Shown here piece by piece: positions 15,767 to 23,383 of a stretch of 35,774 nt of DNA. Position numbers and translations under genes: made by a program. The notes below the pieces were generated by a model that saw only the letters and a program-made list of their open reading frames with translations, ran no database searches and was not told the DNA's origin. Source of the stretch: an uncultured Bacteroidales bacterium (GTDB lineage Bacteria > Bacteroidota > Bacteroidia > Bacteroidales > WCHB1-69). Each line of letters starts with the position of its first letter. Within the stretch, counting starts at the first letter, position 1. Location of the stretch: contig ONXT01000253.1 in NCBI GenBank assembly GCA_900321845.1, forward strand, positions 1-35,774, in the 5' to 3' direction.

Positions 15767-16543
15767 ATGACCGATCCTCGCCTGGAAGCTTTCAAACGGC
15801 TACTCGATATCATGGATGAACTCCGTGAAAAATGCCCGTGGGATAGTAAGCAGACCTTCGAGTCCCTCCGCTGCCTCACCATCGAAGAAACCTACGAACT
15901 GACAGATGCTATCCTTGCACAAAACCCTACGGAAATGCGTGGCGAACTCGGCGACTTGATGCTACACCTCGTCTTCTACTCCAAAATTGCCGACGAAAAA
16001 GGACAATTCAACATCACCGACGTTCTTAACGGCATCTGCGAAAAACTGATCCGCCGCCACCCCCATATCTTCAGCACCACGCAAGTCAATGATGATGAAG
16101 ACGTTAAAGTTAATTGGGAAAAAATCAAACTGAAAGAAGGAAAAAACAAAACCGTCCTCGGCGGCGTCCCGCAATCCCTGCCCGCCCTCGTCAAAGCCTA
16201 CAGAATACAGGACAAAGCACACGGCGTCGGCTTCGATTGGAATGATCCCGAACTAGTTTGGGATAAAGTAAAGGAGGAAATGGCCGAATTTAAAGCGGAA
16301 ATGGACAAAAATTCAGCCAAAAAAGAGGAGGAATTCGGCGATTTGCTGTTCGCGCTCGTCAACTACGCCCGACATCTTCATATCCACCCCGAAGACGCAC
16401 TGGAAAAAACAAACAGGAAGTTTATAAAACGTTTCCAATATATTGAAAATCAAGCCATAGCAAACGGCAAAAGCATTGCAGACTTGAGTCTGGACGAAAT
16501 GGAAAATCTTTGGCAGGAAGCCAAATCCACCTCCATCGGCTGA
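15767..16543 (+). CDS. mazG: Nucleoside triphosphate pyrophosphohydrolase MazG
   Basis: 258 residues from the ATG at 15767. An upstream in-frame start would lie inside tRNA-Thr and is rejected. MazG hydrolyses NTPs to NMP and pyrophosphate and is thought to clear non-canonical nucleotides and modulate stress signalling. It has two MazG domains: the first with CPWDSKQTFESLRCLTIEE and GELGDLMLHLVFYSKI, the second with VKEEMAEFKAEM and EEFGDLLFALVNYARH. The metal-binding Glu/Asp pattern (EExxE then ExxD) is intact in both. PQSLPALVKAYRIQDKAHGVGFDW joins them. It lies 28 nt before the PorE-like gene on the same strand, so the two may be co-transcribed. Confidence 0.96.
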   Translation: MTDPRLEAFKRLLDIMDELREKCPWDSKQTFESLRCLTIEETYELTDAILAQNPTEMRGELGDLMLHLVFYSKIADEKGQFNITDVLNGICEKLIRRHPHIFSTTQVNDDEDVKVNWEKIKLKEGKNKTVLGGVPQSLPALVKAYRIQDKAHGVGFDWNDPELVWDKVKEEMAEFKAEMDKNSAKKEEEFGDLLFALVNYARHLHIHPEDALEKTNRKFIKRFQYIENQAIANGKSIADLSLDEMENLWQEAKSTSIG

Positions 16544-16571
16544 TTTTCCCCATCATTTAATCCTACACATT

Positions 16572-18509
16572 ATGAAAAAATATCTGTTTCAAGGCAAAAA
16601 AATGGCGTTTTTTGCCCTGATATTGCTTTTCGTATCTGCGCTTCACGCACAAACCAATCCCAAAGTAATCGAGCTTTGCAAAAAAGCAAAAGCGGAACTC
16701 AACGCCAAAAACTTCAAAAAGGTGGAAAGCTACCTGAACAAAGCCAAAAAAATTGACTCTACCTGCTACGATATCTATGTAATTCAAGGAGATATGCTCA
16801 ACTTCTCGCTCCGCTCCGCCGAAGCTGCCGACTCCTACAACAAAGCCCTCCACTTCGCCCAAAACCCAAAGCCTCTGCTCTATTTCATTACTGCGGAAGA
16901 AGAGATGAAATGTATGCGCTATGAAAGCGCCCAAAACCACTACAACATCTATCTCGACAAAACCATGCCCAACTGCCCACTGATGAAAGAGACTTACAAA
17001 GCCTTGGCTGACTGCGAGTTCGCTATCGACGCAATGAAACATCCCGTGAAATTCGACCTCATTAACATGGGCGAGAACATCAATTCCGATTATGATGAAT
17101 ACCTACCAGCCGTGGTCGCCGACGAATCGGAAATAATTTTCACGGTCATGCGGCCCCGCGACGATAAAACCGTCTGCGTTTTCTGCCAATCGGAAGAGGA
17201 TTTTTATGCAAGCAAAAAGCAAGATGGAGCTTGGCAACCTCGCTATCCACTTGAATATCCGATTAATACGGGCTATAACGAAGGCGCACAGTGCATTTCT
17301 CCCGACGGTCATTACCTCTTTTTTACGCTATGCAACACAGATTTTGGTAACGGAAGTTGCGATCTCTACTGGTCAAAAAGGATAGGGGAGAGGTGGTCCC
17401 GTCCACGCAATTTCGATGCTCCCGTCAACACAAAGTCTTGGGAATCACAGCCTTCCATCGCTCCAGACGGAAAAACCATCTACTTCGTTTCCAATCGCCC
17501 CGGCGGATTCGGCGGCATGGACATCTGGAAAACTGAAATGACGGAAGAGGGTGTTTTCTCGGTTCCCGTCAATTTGGGTGAAACCATCAATACGGAATAC
17601 GACGAATCCGCGCCCTTCATCCATGCCGATGGTCGCACACTCTATTTCGTCTCCAACGGCCACCCCGGCATGGGCGGACGCGACATTTTTTATACTACAC
17701 TCAACAACGGAGAGTGGTCGAAACCCGTCAACTTGGGCTATCCCATCAACACCAGCGCTGATGAAATAAACCTCCTTATCAACGCCGCTGGTACTACCGC
17801 CTACTTCTCGTCTGATAAAGATGGCGGATTCGGCGGACAAGACCTCTACTATTTCACACTGGACGAAAGTTTGCGCCCAACTCCAGTCACTTACATCAAA
17901 GGTCATGTTTATGATGCCACTACCCATGAACCCCTCAAAGCCACCATCGAACTCATAGACTTAAGCACCAATCAAACAATCACTTACACCAATTCAGATC
18001 CGACAACCGGCGAATTTTTGGCATGTATTCTAACAGGCACGAACGTGATGATGAACGTGTCCAATCCCTATTATCCCTTCTATTCCGAAAACTTCTCCAT
18101 CGAAAAAGACTACTCTCAACTGAATCCTTATTTAAAGAATATACCGCTGCGCAGACCGGAAATTGGCGAAACTTTCGTTTTACGCAATGTTTTCTTCGAT
18201 TTTGACAAGAGTATTCTGAAAAATGAATCTCACATCGAACTTGACAAATTGGTTGCTTATTTGAGCTCAAATCAAAATCTGAAAATCGAAATAGGTGGCC
18301 ATACCGACAACCAAGGCAACGACGACTACAATATGAATTTGTCTTTGCAACGTGCGAAATCTGTTTATAATTATTTGATTTCCAAAGGAATAAGTGCAGA
18401 TAGAATGTCCTATAAGGGCTACGGTGAAACAAAGCCCATCGCTACCAACGATACCGAAGAGGGCAGACAATTAAACCGTAGAACGGAATTTAAAGTAGTA
18501 GGTTATTAA
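16572..18509 (+). CDS. PorE-like TPR / beta-propeller / OmpA-domain envelope protein
   Basis: 645 residues. The signal peptide ends at ALHA-QT. TPR helices cover about 30-150. PD40/WD40-like blades follow at about 160-430: ISPDGHYLFF, IAPDGKTIYFVSNRPGGFGG, IHADGRTLYFVSN, INAAGTTAYFSSDKDGGFGG. A carboxypeptidase-regulatory-like beta domain (about 440-525) starts IKGHVYDATTHEPLKATIEL. An OmpA C-terminal domain fills 535-645, with FFDFDKSIL, GGHTDNQG and NRRTEFKV; Asp579 and Arg594 are 15 residues apart, as expected for diaminopimelate binding. This domain order is that of PorE (PG1058), which tethers the T9SS to peptidoglycan. Paralogues with the same layout are common in Bacteroidota, so orthology is not certain. 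A T9SS cargo gene elsewhere in the window is consistent with the role. Confidence 0.85.
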   Translation: MKKYLFQGKKMAFFALILLFVSALHAQTNPKVIELCKKAKAELNAKNFKKVESYLNKAKKIDSTCYDIYVIQGDMLNFSLRSAEAADSYNKALHFAQNPKPLLYFITAEEEMKCMRYESAQNHYNIYLDKTMPNCPLMKETYKALADCEFAIDAMKHPVKFDLINMGENINSDYDEYLPAVVADESEIIFTVMRPRDDKTVCVFCQSEEDFYASKKQDGAWQPRYPLEYPINTGYNEGAQCISPDGHYLFFTLCNTDFGNGSCDLYWSKRIGERWSRPRNFDAPVNTKSWESQPSIAPDGKTIYFVSNRPGGFGGMDIWKTEMTEEGVFSVPVNLGETINTEYDESAPFIHADGRTLYFVSNGHPGMGGRDIFYTTLNNGEWSKPVNLGYPINTSADEINLLINAAGTTAYFSSDKDGGFGGQDLYYFTLDESLRPTPVTYIKGHVYDATTHEPLKATIELIDLSTNQTITYTNSDPTTGEFLACILTGTNVMMNVSNPYYPFYSENFSIEKDYSQLNPYLKNIPLRRPEIGETFVLRNVFFDFDKSILKNESHIELDKLVAYLSSNQNLKIEIGGHTDNQGNDDYNMNLSLQRAKSVYNYLISKGISADRMSYKGYGETKPIATNDTEEGRQLNRRTEFKVVGY

Positions 18510-18524
18510 TACGTAATTACGATG

Positions 18525-18551
18525 GACTGCTAAATGTAATCAGAAGCAGTC
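18525..18551 (+). terminator. Possible hairpin terminator after the PorE-like gene
   Basis: Inverted repeat GACTGCT ... AGCAGTC (7 bp, 13-nt loop) followed by ATTTTA, in the convergent gap between the PorE-like gene and the small membrane protein. The U-tract is weak, so this is tentative. Confidence 0.4.
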
Positions 18552-18560
18552 ATTTTACTA

Positions 18561-18791
18561 TCACTTTTTGTCTTGGTTGTCATCCTTGTCGTGTCGGGCA
18601 TGGAACACGAAATCCGCTGTAATCCAACCGACTAAAATTCCCCAAATAATGACCAAAACGAGGTTGTTTTTGAAGAAATATTCAGAAAATTGACCGGATT
18701 TGTACCAATAAAATACAGCCAATACAACAAAAATCAATACTCCTGCTATATGAAAATGGTTGAAATTTTTTTTGAAAAAATCAGAATTCAT
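18561..18791 (-). CDS. Small two-helix inner-membrane protein
   Basis: 76 residues. It has a short charged N-terminus with FFKKNFNHF, a first hydrophobic helix (about 16-32), a polar turn, a second hydrophobic helix (about 42-62, LVLVIIWGILVGWITADFVF) and a hydrophilic tail HARHDKDDNQDKK. I do not recognise the family. It starts 30 nt after the 263-residue carboxypeptidase-regulatory-like gene on the same strand and is probably co-transcribed with it. Convergent with the PorE-like gene. Its real-gene status rests on clean topology, ATG start and operon position. Confidence 0.65.
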   Translation of the reverse strand: MNSDFFKKNFNHFHIAGVLIFVVLAVFYWYKSGQFSEYFFKNNLVLVIIWGILVGWITADFVFHARHDKDDNQDKK

Positions 18792-18821
18792 TCTTCACTT
18801 TTGGGTTTAATGTTCTAACAA

Positions 18822-19613
18822 TCAATAGTCATCCATATCCTGAATGGCCTTATAGTATTGATATTCATCAAATTTATAACGGATGGTGGAGATGATTTCC
18901 TCTCGCGACCAGCGAATCAAGTCATAGTAGCTGAAATGACAAAAAACCATAAACTCCGTCAATTCTGGATCCTTCAAACCCGTAATCTCCATCACCATTT
19001 CCCTGTTGAACTTTTGAGGAACCTGCTCTACCTCATCCCCATAGCTTTCCAGCTCATAGTAGAGCCTCTTCATTTTCATCTTTTTATTAAAAGTATTGTA
19101 AAGGAAAGTAATAGGACTTGCTAACTTTGTGTTTTTCAATATATTAGGCGCTTCCTCCGTATAAGTGGCATTTCGCCGTTGCTCTTTGCTGAGGTGCGAA
19201 TTGGCCTCTAAATTCTTATAGGATTCCGAAAGCGGCCGGGAAGCCACATCCTTTTTAAAGCCCTCATACGTAGGATTCAACGAAATAATCGTCACGCCGG
19301 GAAGCATAAATGGCTTGATATACAATAAATAACTTTTTTTGCCTCTATTGAACGTGAAATTATCGATTACAGCGATTAATTGTCGATGCGAGGAAGAGGT
19401 AATCATCAGGGAATCATTCAGTTGCACACTCATCGTGAATTCACCATCGCTATTGGTGAAAGCATATTTGTGAGTCCGCATATTTTGAATACTCGCCCCT
19501 TTGATGGGTTCGGATCCGTAGGCATCATAAACTCTTCCCTCCAATGTTTTGGTCTGTGAAAACAAGGGAAACAAAGCAAGCAAGAAACAACAAAAGGTGA
19601 TTAGCTTTCTCAT
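18822..19613 (-). CDS. Exported protein with carboxypeptidase-regulatory-like domain
   Basis: 263 residues. The signal peptide (MRKLITFCCFLLALFPLFS-QT) is followed by a CarboxypepD_reg-like beta-sandwich at about 22-105: LEGRVYDAYGSEPIKGASIQN, AFTNSDGEFTMSV, then a hydrophobic strand. The remainder is charged and helical (KMKMKRLYYELESYGDEVE), ending in YQYYKAIQDMDDY, and has no motif I know. There is no TonB plug or barrel, so it is not a SusC-type receptor. It is likely periplasmic or outer-membrane associated. It lies upstream of the small membrane protein gene and next to the large AT-rich spacer at 19614-20023, from which it is transcribed away. Confidence 0.8.
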   Translation of the reverse strand: MRKLITFCCFLLALFPLFSQTKTLEGRVYDAYGSEPIKGASIQNMRTHKYAFTNSDGEFTMSVQLNDSLMITSSSHRQLIAVIDNFTFNRGKKSYLLYIKPFMLPGVTIISLNPTYEGFKKDVASRPLSESYKNLEANSHLSKEQRRNATYTEEAPNILKNTKLASPITFLYNTFNKKMKMKRLYYELESYGDEVEQVPQKFNREMVMEITGLKDPELTEFMVFCHFSYYDLIRWSREEIISTIRYKFDEYQYYKAIQDMDDY

Positions 19614-19639
19614 CTACAGAAGTTATTAACGCCTATACT

Positions 19640-20022
19640 TTTCTATTATTTTAAATTAGATAATTTAAAGATTGATTATCTTAATCTATAATATGATTAT
19701 AATGCCTTGTTGAATTGTCGATATCTTTTTTCTATTTATTTGGTCATGTCACTTATCACTATTTATCAACTTCTTTTCAACATTGTTTCAGGGGATAATC
19801 CATTGATTTTGAAAGAAACTGACAATTCCATTTTTTTTGTCAAAAACTATTTTAGTTGATAAATCATGATTGGAAATTTTAGTTTTTTTGTTGAAAATGG
19901 CGGTTGAAATCAGACCTTTTTTATTGATAACTTTTGGTAACTTTTTGATGATTTTTTATTCACTTTTTGTTCACTGGAAACCTTGATTTATCAAGGGTTT
20001 ATCAACATTTTATTGTTGAAAA
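19640..20022. other. AT-rich spacer with a cluster of DnaA-box-like nonamers; candidate oriC
   Basis: The 410-bp gap 19614-20023 has no gene. It begins with a very A/T-rich tract (about 19640-19710), a possible unwinding element. Then come six TTWTCAACW nonamers: TTATCAACT 19763-19771 (+), TTTTCAACA 19774-19782 (+), TTATCAACT 19854-19862 (-), TTTTCAACA 19889-19897 (-), TTATCAACA 19999-20007 (+) and TTTTCAACA 20014-20022 (-). Looser relatives are TTATCCCCT at 19790-19798 (-), TTATCAATA at 19922-19930 (-), TTATTCACT at 19956-19964 and TTGTTCACT at 19967-19975. TTATCAACA differs from the E. coli DnaA consensus TTATCCACA by one base. A small CCTTGA/TCAAGG inverted repeat at 19981-19996 could instead end the permease transcript. 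Origin function is inferred. Confidence 0.4.
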
Positions 20023-20023
20023 A

Positions 20024-21034
20024 TTAGTGTATTGATTTAGAGCGGTTTGTCAATAAAAGGAAGATAAAATAGGGCGCGCCGGCAATGGCGGTAATACTTC
20101 CGACAGGTAATTCCGAGGGCGCGGCAATCGTACGAGCGATTGTGTCAGCGGCCAGACAGAAAAAGGCTCCAAAAACAATGGAAAAGGCGAAAACTGTACG
20201 ATTATTATTGCCAAACAACAATCGCGTGATGTGAGGAATAATGAGTCCGATGAAGCCTATCACTCCGCAACAGGCAACGGTTGCGGCAATCATAATGGAC
20301 GATGCAATTAGTATCACCCATGTCGTCAATTGCGTATTTACTCCAGACGTTTGGGCTGTTTCCGTACCTAATTGCATAATATTCAAGTTCTTAGCATTCA
20401 AAAACAAAATAAATCCGCCTATCAGGAAAACAAAAGTCAGACCCAAAACCTCAATCCAAGTTGCCGAGGCAAAGCTTCCCATCGTCCAGAAGATGATTTC
20501 TTCCAAGGATTCTTGGTTCAGCACCATCAACATGGTGATAACGGCAGAGATGAGAAAGTTAAGCGTAATACCTGCTAACAGAATGGTTTCTACGGTTTTA
20601 CGTTTTCCCGTGTAGGCGATTCCGAGTATAAGGATGAGGGTTAATAAGGCTGTTAAAAGTGCCATTCCGGTAATACCGAAAGCGAAAATGTTCAGTCCGA
20701 GGATGATGGCAATGGCGGCGCCGAGTGAGGCACCGGAAGAGATCCCCAGGATGTACGGGTCGCAGATGGGATTGCGGAAAATGGCCTGGAAAGAGGCGCC
20801 GCAAATGGCCAATGAAGCTCCTGCGAGCAAACTCAACAGGATTCTTGGTATTCGTAGGTTCCAGATGGCGATTTCAAAAGTCGCAAATTCCGTTGGAATC
20901 GGCTGCCCTGAAATTTTAGCACCCAAAATGGTCCAAACTGCTTCCCACGGCACGTTTATCACACCGATGCAAGCCGCTGCCATTGCGGAAAGTATTATGA
21001 CTATGCAACTTATGATTAGGGCTACCTTTTTCAT
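20024..21034 (-). CDS. FecCD/BtuC-family ABC transporter permease (iron-siderophore, heme or cobalamin)
   Basis: 336 residues from the ATG at 21034; an earlier in-frame start would run through the promoter box. About ten hydrophobic helices are visible. Family marks are LRIPRILLSLLAGASLAICGASFQ, FRNPICDPYILGISSGASLGAA, the coupling region GVIGFIGLIIPHITRL and the C-terminal GSITAIAGAPYFIFLL. Such permeases pair with a periplasmic binding protein and an ATPase to import ferric siderophores, heme or vitamin B12; neither partner is adjacent, so the substrate cannot be chosen. No cobalamin riboswitch is visible: the leader is only a few nt. The gene ends 1 nt from the nonamer-rich spacer. Confidence 0.92.
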   Translation of the reverse strand: MKKVALIISCIVIILSAMAAACIGVINVPWEAVWTILGAKISGQPIPTEFATFEIAIWNLRIPRILLSLLAGASLAICGASFQAIFRNPICDPYILGISSGASLGAAIAIILGLNIFAFGITGMALLTALLTLILILGIAYTGKRKTVETILLAGITLNFLISAVITMLMVLNQESLEEIIFWTMGSFASATWIEVLGLTFVFLIGGFILFLNAKNLNIMQLGTETAQTSGVNTQLTTWVILIASSIMIAATVACCGVIGFIGLIIPHITRLLFGNNNRTVFAFSIVFGAFFCLAADTIARTIAAPSELPVGSITAIAGAPYFIFLLLTNRSKSIH

Positions 21035-21042
21035 TTCAGCTG

Positions 21043-21050
21043 CAAAAATA
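21043..21050 (-). promoter_or_regulatory. -7 promoter box for the permease gene
   Basis: TATTTTTG on the minus strand, 8 nt before the ATG at 21034, so the leader would be nearly absent. It supports the downstream start chosen for the permease. Confidence 0.55.
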
Positions 21051-21088
21051 CTTATTTTAAATTGAATAGGAATTGCCATCTTTTTTTA

Positions 21089-21096
21089 TATCTTTG
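21089..21096 (+). promoter_or_regulatory. -7 promoter box for thpR
   Basis: TATCTTTG followed by C, 31 nt before the ATG at 21128, divergent from the permease promoter about 40 bp away. It supports the downstream ATG for thpR. Confidence 0.6.
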
Positions 21097-21127
21097 CAAT
21101 TCAATCTCATCCCCCATTATTGTTGCC

Positions 21128-21688
21128 ATGCGACTTTTCATAGCATTTCCTATTATTCTTGCTCCGGAATACGATCCGATGCTGGCCGAACTTCATCGAC
21201 GGATGGCCAACGATAAAATTGTGTGGTCAAAATCGGAGGTTCATCATCTCACGCTCCGTTTTTTGGGTAAAACGCCGAACGGTCAGTTGCCTCTGCTTAG
21301 GGAAATTTTGAAGGATGTGGCCAGTAAAACGCCTTCTTTTACTTTGGAAATCAACAAATTGGGAGTTTTCGGCCATACTTACAAGCCGGAAATCATCTGG
21401 CTTGGATTTCAGGAGCAGCCCATTTTGAAAACGATGTTTGAAATGCTGGAGAAAAGTTTGGTTGAACACGGTTTCACCCCTGAGCATGGTCATTTCGTTC
21501 CTCATATCACCTTGGGTAGAATCAAGCAGGTGGACAACAAAAAAAGGTTCTGGAAAGCCGTGGAAAATTTACAACCAACTTATAATCAATTAATTAACGT
21601 AGATAAAGTGGTTTTATTCCGAAGTCAACTTGAAAAAGAAGGTCCCATTTATACTCCGCTTAACCAATATTCATTAATCACTGATTAA
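21128..21688 (+). CDS. thpR: RNA 2',3'-cyclic phosphodiesterase (2'-5' RNA ligase family)
   Basis: 186 residues from the ATG at 21128, giving the standard MRLFIAFPI start. A longer frame begins before the promoter and is rejected. Both HxT catalytic motifs of the 2H superfamily are present: His40-Leu-Thr42 in HHLTLRFLG and His126-Ile-Thr128 in VPHITLGRI. The family opens 2',3'-cyclic phosphates and can ligate tRNA halves in vitro; the cellular role is unclear. It is a single-gene unit with its own promoter and the shared terminator at 21702-21733. Confidence 0.93.
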   Translation: MRLFIAFPIILAPEYDPMLAELHRRMANDKIVWSKSEVHHLTLRFLGKTPNGQLPLLREILKDVASKTPSFTLEINKLGVFGHTYKPEIIWLGFQEQPILKTMFEMLEKSLVEHGFTPEHGHFVPHITLGRIKQVDNKKRFWKAVENLQPTYNQLINVDKVVLFRSQLEKEGPIYTPLNQYSLITD

Positions 21689-21701
21689 TAATGAATATCA
21701 A

Positions 21702-21733
21702 AAAAAAAGCCCGTCAAAACGACGGGCTTTTTT
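21702..21733. terminator. Bidirectional intrinsic terminator between thpR and the T9SS cargo gene
   Basis: GCCCGTC, loop AAAAC, GACGGGC, with A-tract on the left and T-tract on the right, so it works on both strands. It lies in the convergent gap of 64 bp and serves both genes. Confidence 0.92.
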
Positions 21734-21752
21734 GAAGTGTATGTAAGAAAAA

Positions 21753-23189
21753 TTATCTTACGATGCTGATTTTGGAAGTAGCAACTTTGCCGTTGTTGTT
21801 TACGCGTACAACATAGATACCTTCAGCGAGGTCAGCTACATTGATAGCAGCGTTAGCGTTGGCAACTTCGATGCTGAGAACTTCTTGACCAGTAATGTTG
21901 AACAAGGAGATTTGAGAACCAGCTGCGTTTTCAACGTTGATAACGTTGTTGGCAGGATTCGGGAATACGTTAACGCCGTTAACGGTCATTTCGTTAACGC
22001 CCAGGTCGTTGTAGTAGTTAACACACCAATCGTTGTTGTCAGGGTTCGGGTCAATTGAACCATCGGTGCTAACCCAATCAACGTGGAAGCAGAGTTCGAG
22101 AGGCCAAGTCAGACCATACTCACCGAAATCGGTTTCTTCGATCGGGATTTCGTCGTTAGGCATGGAGAAGATGGCGATACGGTTGTTGTTCGGGTCACCG
22201 AATTTGTAACCATAGCCAGCATCCAATTGGGTGTCAGTCGGATCGGTAGCACTCGGCCAAGTCTGAGACAATTCGCCATTGAACAGGTCGGTAACTTCAG
22301 GAAGTTGGTCGCAAGTCAGCGTCCAAGTAACAGTACCGATGGCAGGATCAGTACCACCATTGTAAGAAGCGCCGTAGAAGCAGAGTGAATCTGTGTAGTG
22401 AGCATCGAGGTGTACTTCGTTTACTTCAGTGGGAGAGCTGTTGATGTCGTTCGGGTCATACATTTCAACATACCAATCGCACTTCGGAACATAAGCAGTA
22501 CCATCGTTAGCATAGATGCTCAGATAGAAAGGTTGGAAGGTGTAAATGGTAGCATCTGGATTTTCTTCGTCAACTTGACCGAATCTGTATTGCCACCAAC
22601 CCGGGTCGGAAACCAAATTCGCCAGAGATTCGCCATAGTGAGCAGCTTCTTCTGCGCTGTGGTCGCCAGTAAGACCGGCAACACCATCGTTGGTAACAGT
22701 GATGGTAACCCAGAATTCAGTACCTGCAACAACGGTATAGGGGTTGGTCAGGGTAACCTCTTGACGGCCTTCTGAAGCACCGGCAGCACTGTAAACCATG
22801 CTGCTTACCAAAGTACCTTCGTTAGCAGTTTGGGTAGGAGTTGCATTGGGATCGTAAGTCCATGAACCACCTTGATAAATGGAGATGGTGTATTCATCGT
22901 TCGTGTAGGTTTCGTAACCTACTCCCCAATAATCAGCCGGGTGGAAGTGAATGAAAGCTACTTTTTCAATAACGGTACCAGCTTGAATGGCATCGGCGGG
23001 AACGCGGAGAGCATAAGCGCTACCAGCGGGCATACGGAAGTTGCCATCCCATGTTGCCCAACCATACCAATCGGTACGCAGTTGTTCATTGTTTACCGCA
23101 ACGCCTTCGGGCATCGGCATTACCGGCAATTGTGCGAAAGCCATCGTTGTGAAGGCAATTGCAACTAAAAGGGTAAATAATTTTTTCAT
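21753..23189 (-). CDS. Secreted protein with type IX secretion sorting domain
   Basis: 478 residues from the ATG at 23189. The signal peptide ends at MAFA-QL. The N-terminal half contains a beta-rich, adhesin-like domain (about 30-210) with YGWATWDGNFRMP, VIEKVAFIHFHPADY and FWVTITVTNDG. A second acidic beta region lies at about 235-390. The C-terminal 80 residues are a type A T9SS sorting domain: VNVFPNPANNVINVENA, ISLFNITGQEVLSIEV, INVADLAEGIYVVRV and a basic SKISIVR end. The protein is exported by Sec, then secreted and cut at the C-terminus by the T9SS. Codon use is strongly skewed (GTT, GCT, AAC, GGT, GAA), unlike neighbours, suggesting high expression. No catalytic motif is recognised. 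Confidence 0.9.
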   Translation of the reverse strand: MKKLFTLLVAIAFTTMAFAQLPVMPMPEGVAVNNEQLRTDWYGWATWDGNFRMPAGSAYALRVPADAIQAGTVIEKVAFIHFHPADYWGVGYETYTNDEYTISIYQGGSWTYDPNATPTQTANEGTLVSSMVYSAAGASEGRQEVTLTNPYTVVAGTEFWVTITVTNDGVAGLTGDHSAEEAAHYGESLANLVSDPGWWQYRFGQVDEENPDATIYTFQPFYLSIYANDGTAYVPKCDWYVEMYDPNDINSSPTEVNEVHLDAHYTDSLCFYGASYNGGTDPAIGTVTWTLTCDQLPEVTDLFNGELSQTWPSATDPTDTQLDAGYGYKFGDPNNNRIAIFSMPNDEIPIEETDFGEYGLTWPLELCFHVDWVSTDGSIDPNPDNNDWCVNYYNDLGVNEMTVNGVNVFPNPANNVINVENAAGSQISLFNITGQEVLSIEVANANAAINVADLAEGIYVVRVNNNGKVATSKISIVR

Positions 23190-23226
23190 AACTTTTAAAA
23201 TTAAGTTGAACAATAAATTTTGGCGG

Positions 23227-23234
23227 CAAAGATA
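23227..23234 (-). promoter_or_regulatory. -7 promoter box for the T9SS cargo gene
   Basis: TATCTTTG on the minus strand, 37 nt before the ATG at 23189. The A-rich leader between (AATTTTAAAAGTT before ATG) resembles leaders of strongly translated Bacteroidota genes. Confidence 0.65.
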
Positions 23235-23359
23235 CTACAAATTTTCAATTGTTCGCCTCCATGCAGTAAAAATTAATAAATTTTAATGATTGAAGGAGAT
23301 GATGAAGTTGTTTTCCGTTAGGCAAAGTCAAATTCTTTGTCATTGTCAAATTCTTTTTG

Positions 23360-23367
23360 TACTTTTG
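23360..23367 (+). promoter_or_regulatory. -7 promoter box for the aminotransferase operon
   Basis: TACTTTTG followed by C, 16 nt before the ATG at 23384. It excludes the earlier in-frame ATG at 23357, which overlaps the box. Confidence 0.65.
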
Positions 23368-23383
23368 CACAAATTTTAATCCA

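Noticed and set aside
20024..21100. Cobalamin riboswitch before the BtuC/FecD-type permease
   Set aside because: The promoter box is 8 nt before the ATG, so there is no leader to hold one.
21035..21127. Longer N-termini for the permease (start 21079) and thpR (start 21062)
   Set aside because: Both would run over the divergent promoter boxes and overlap each other; internal ATG codons give normal family starts.
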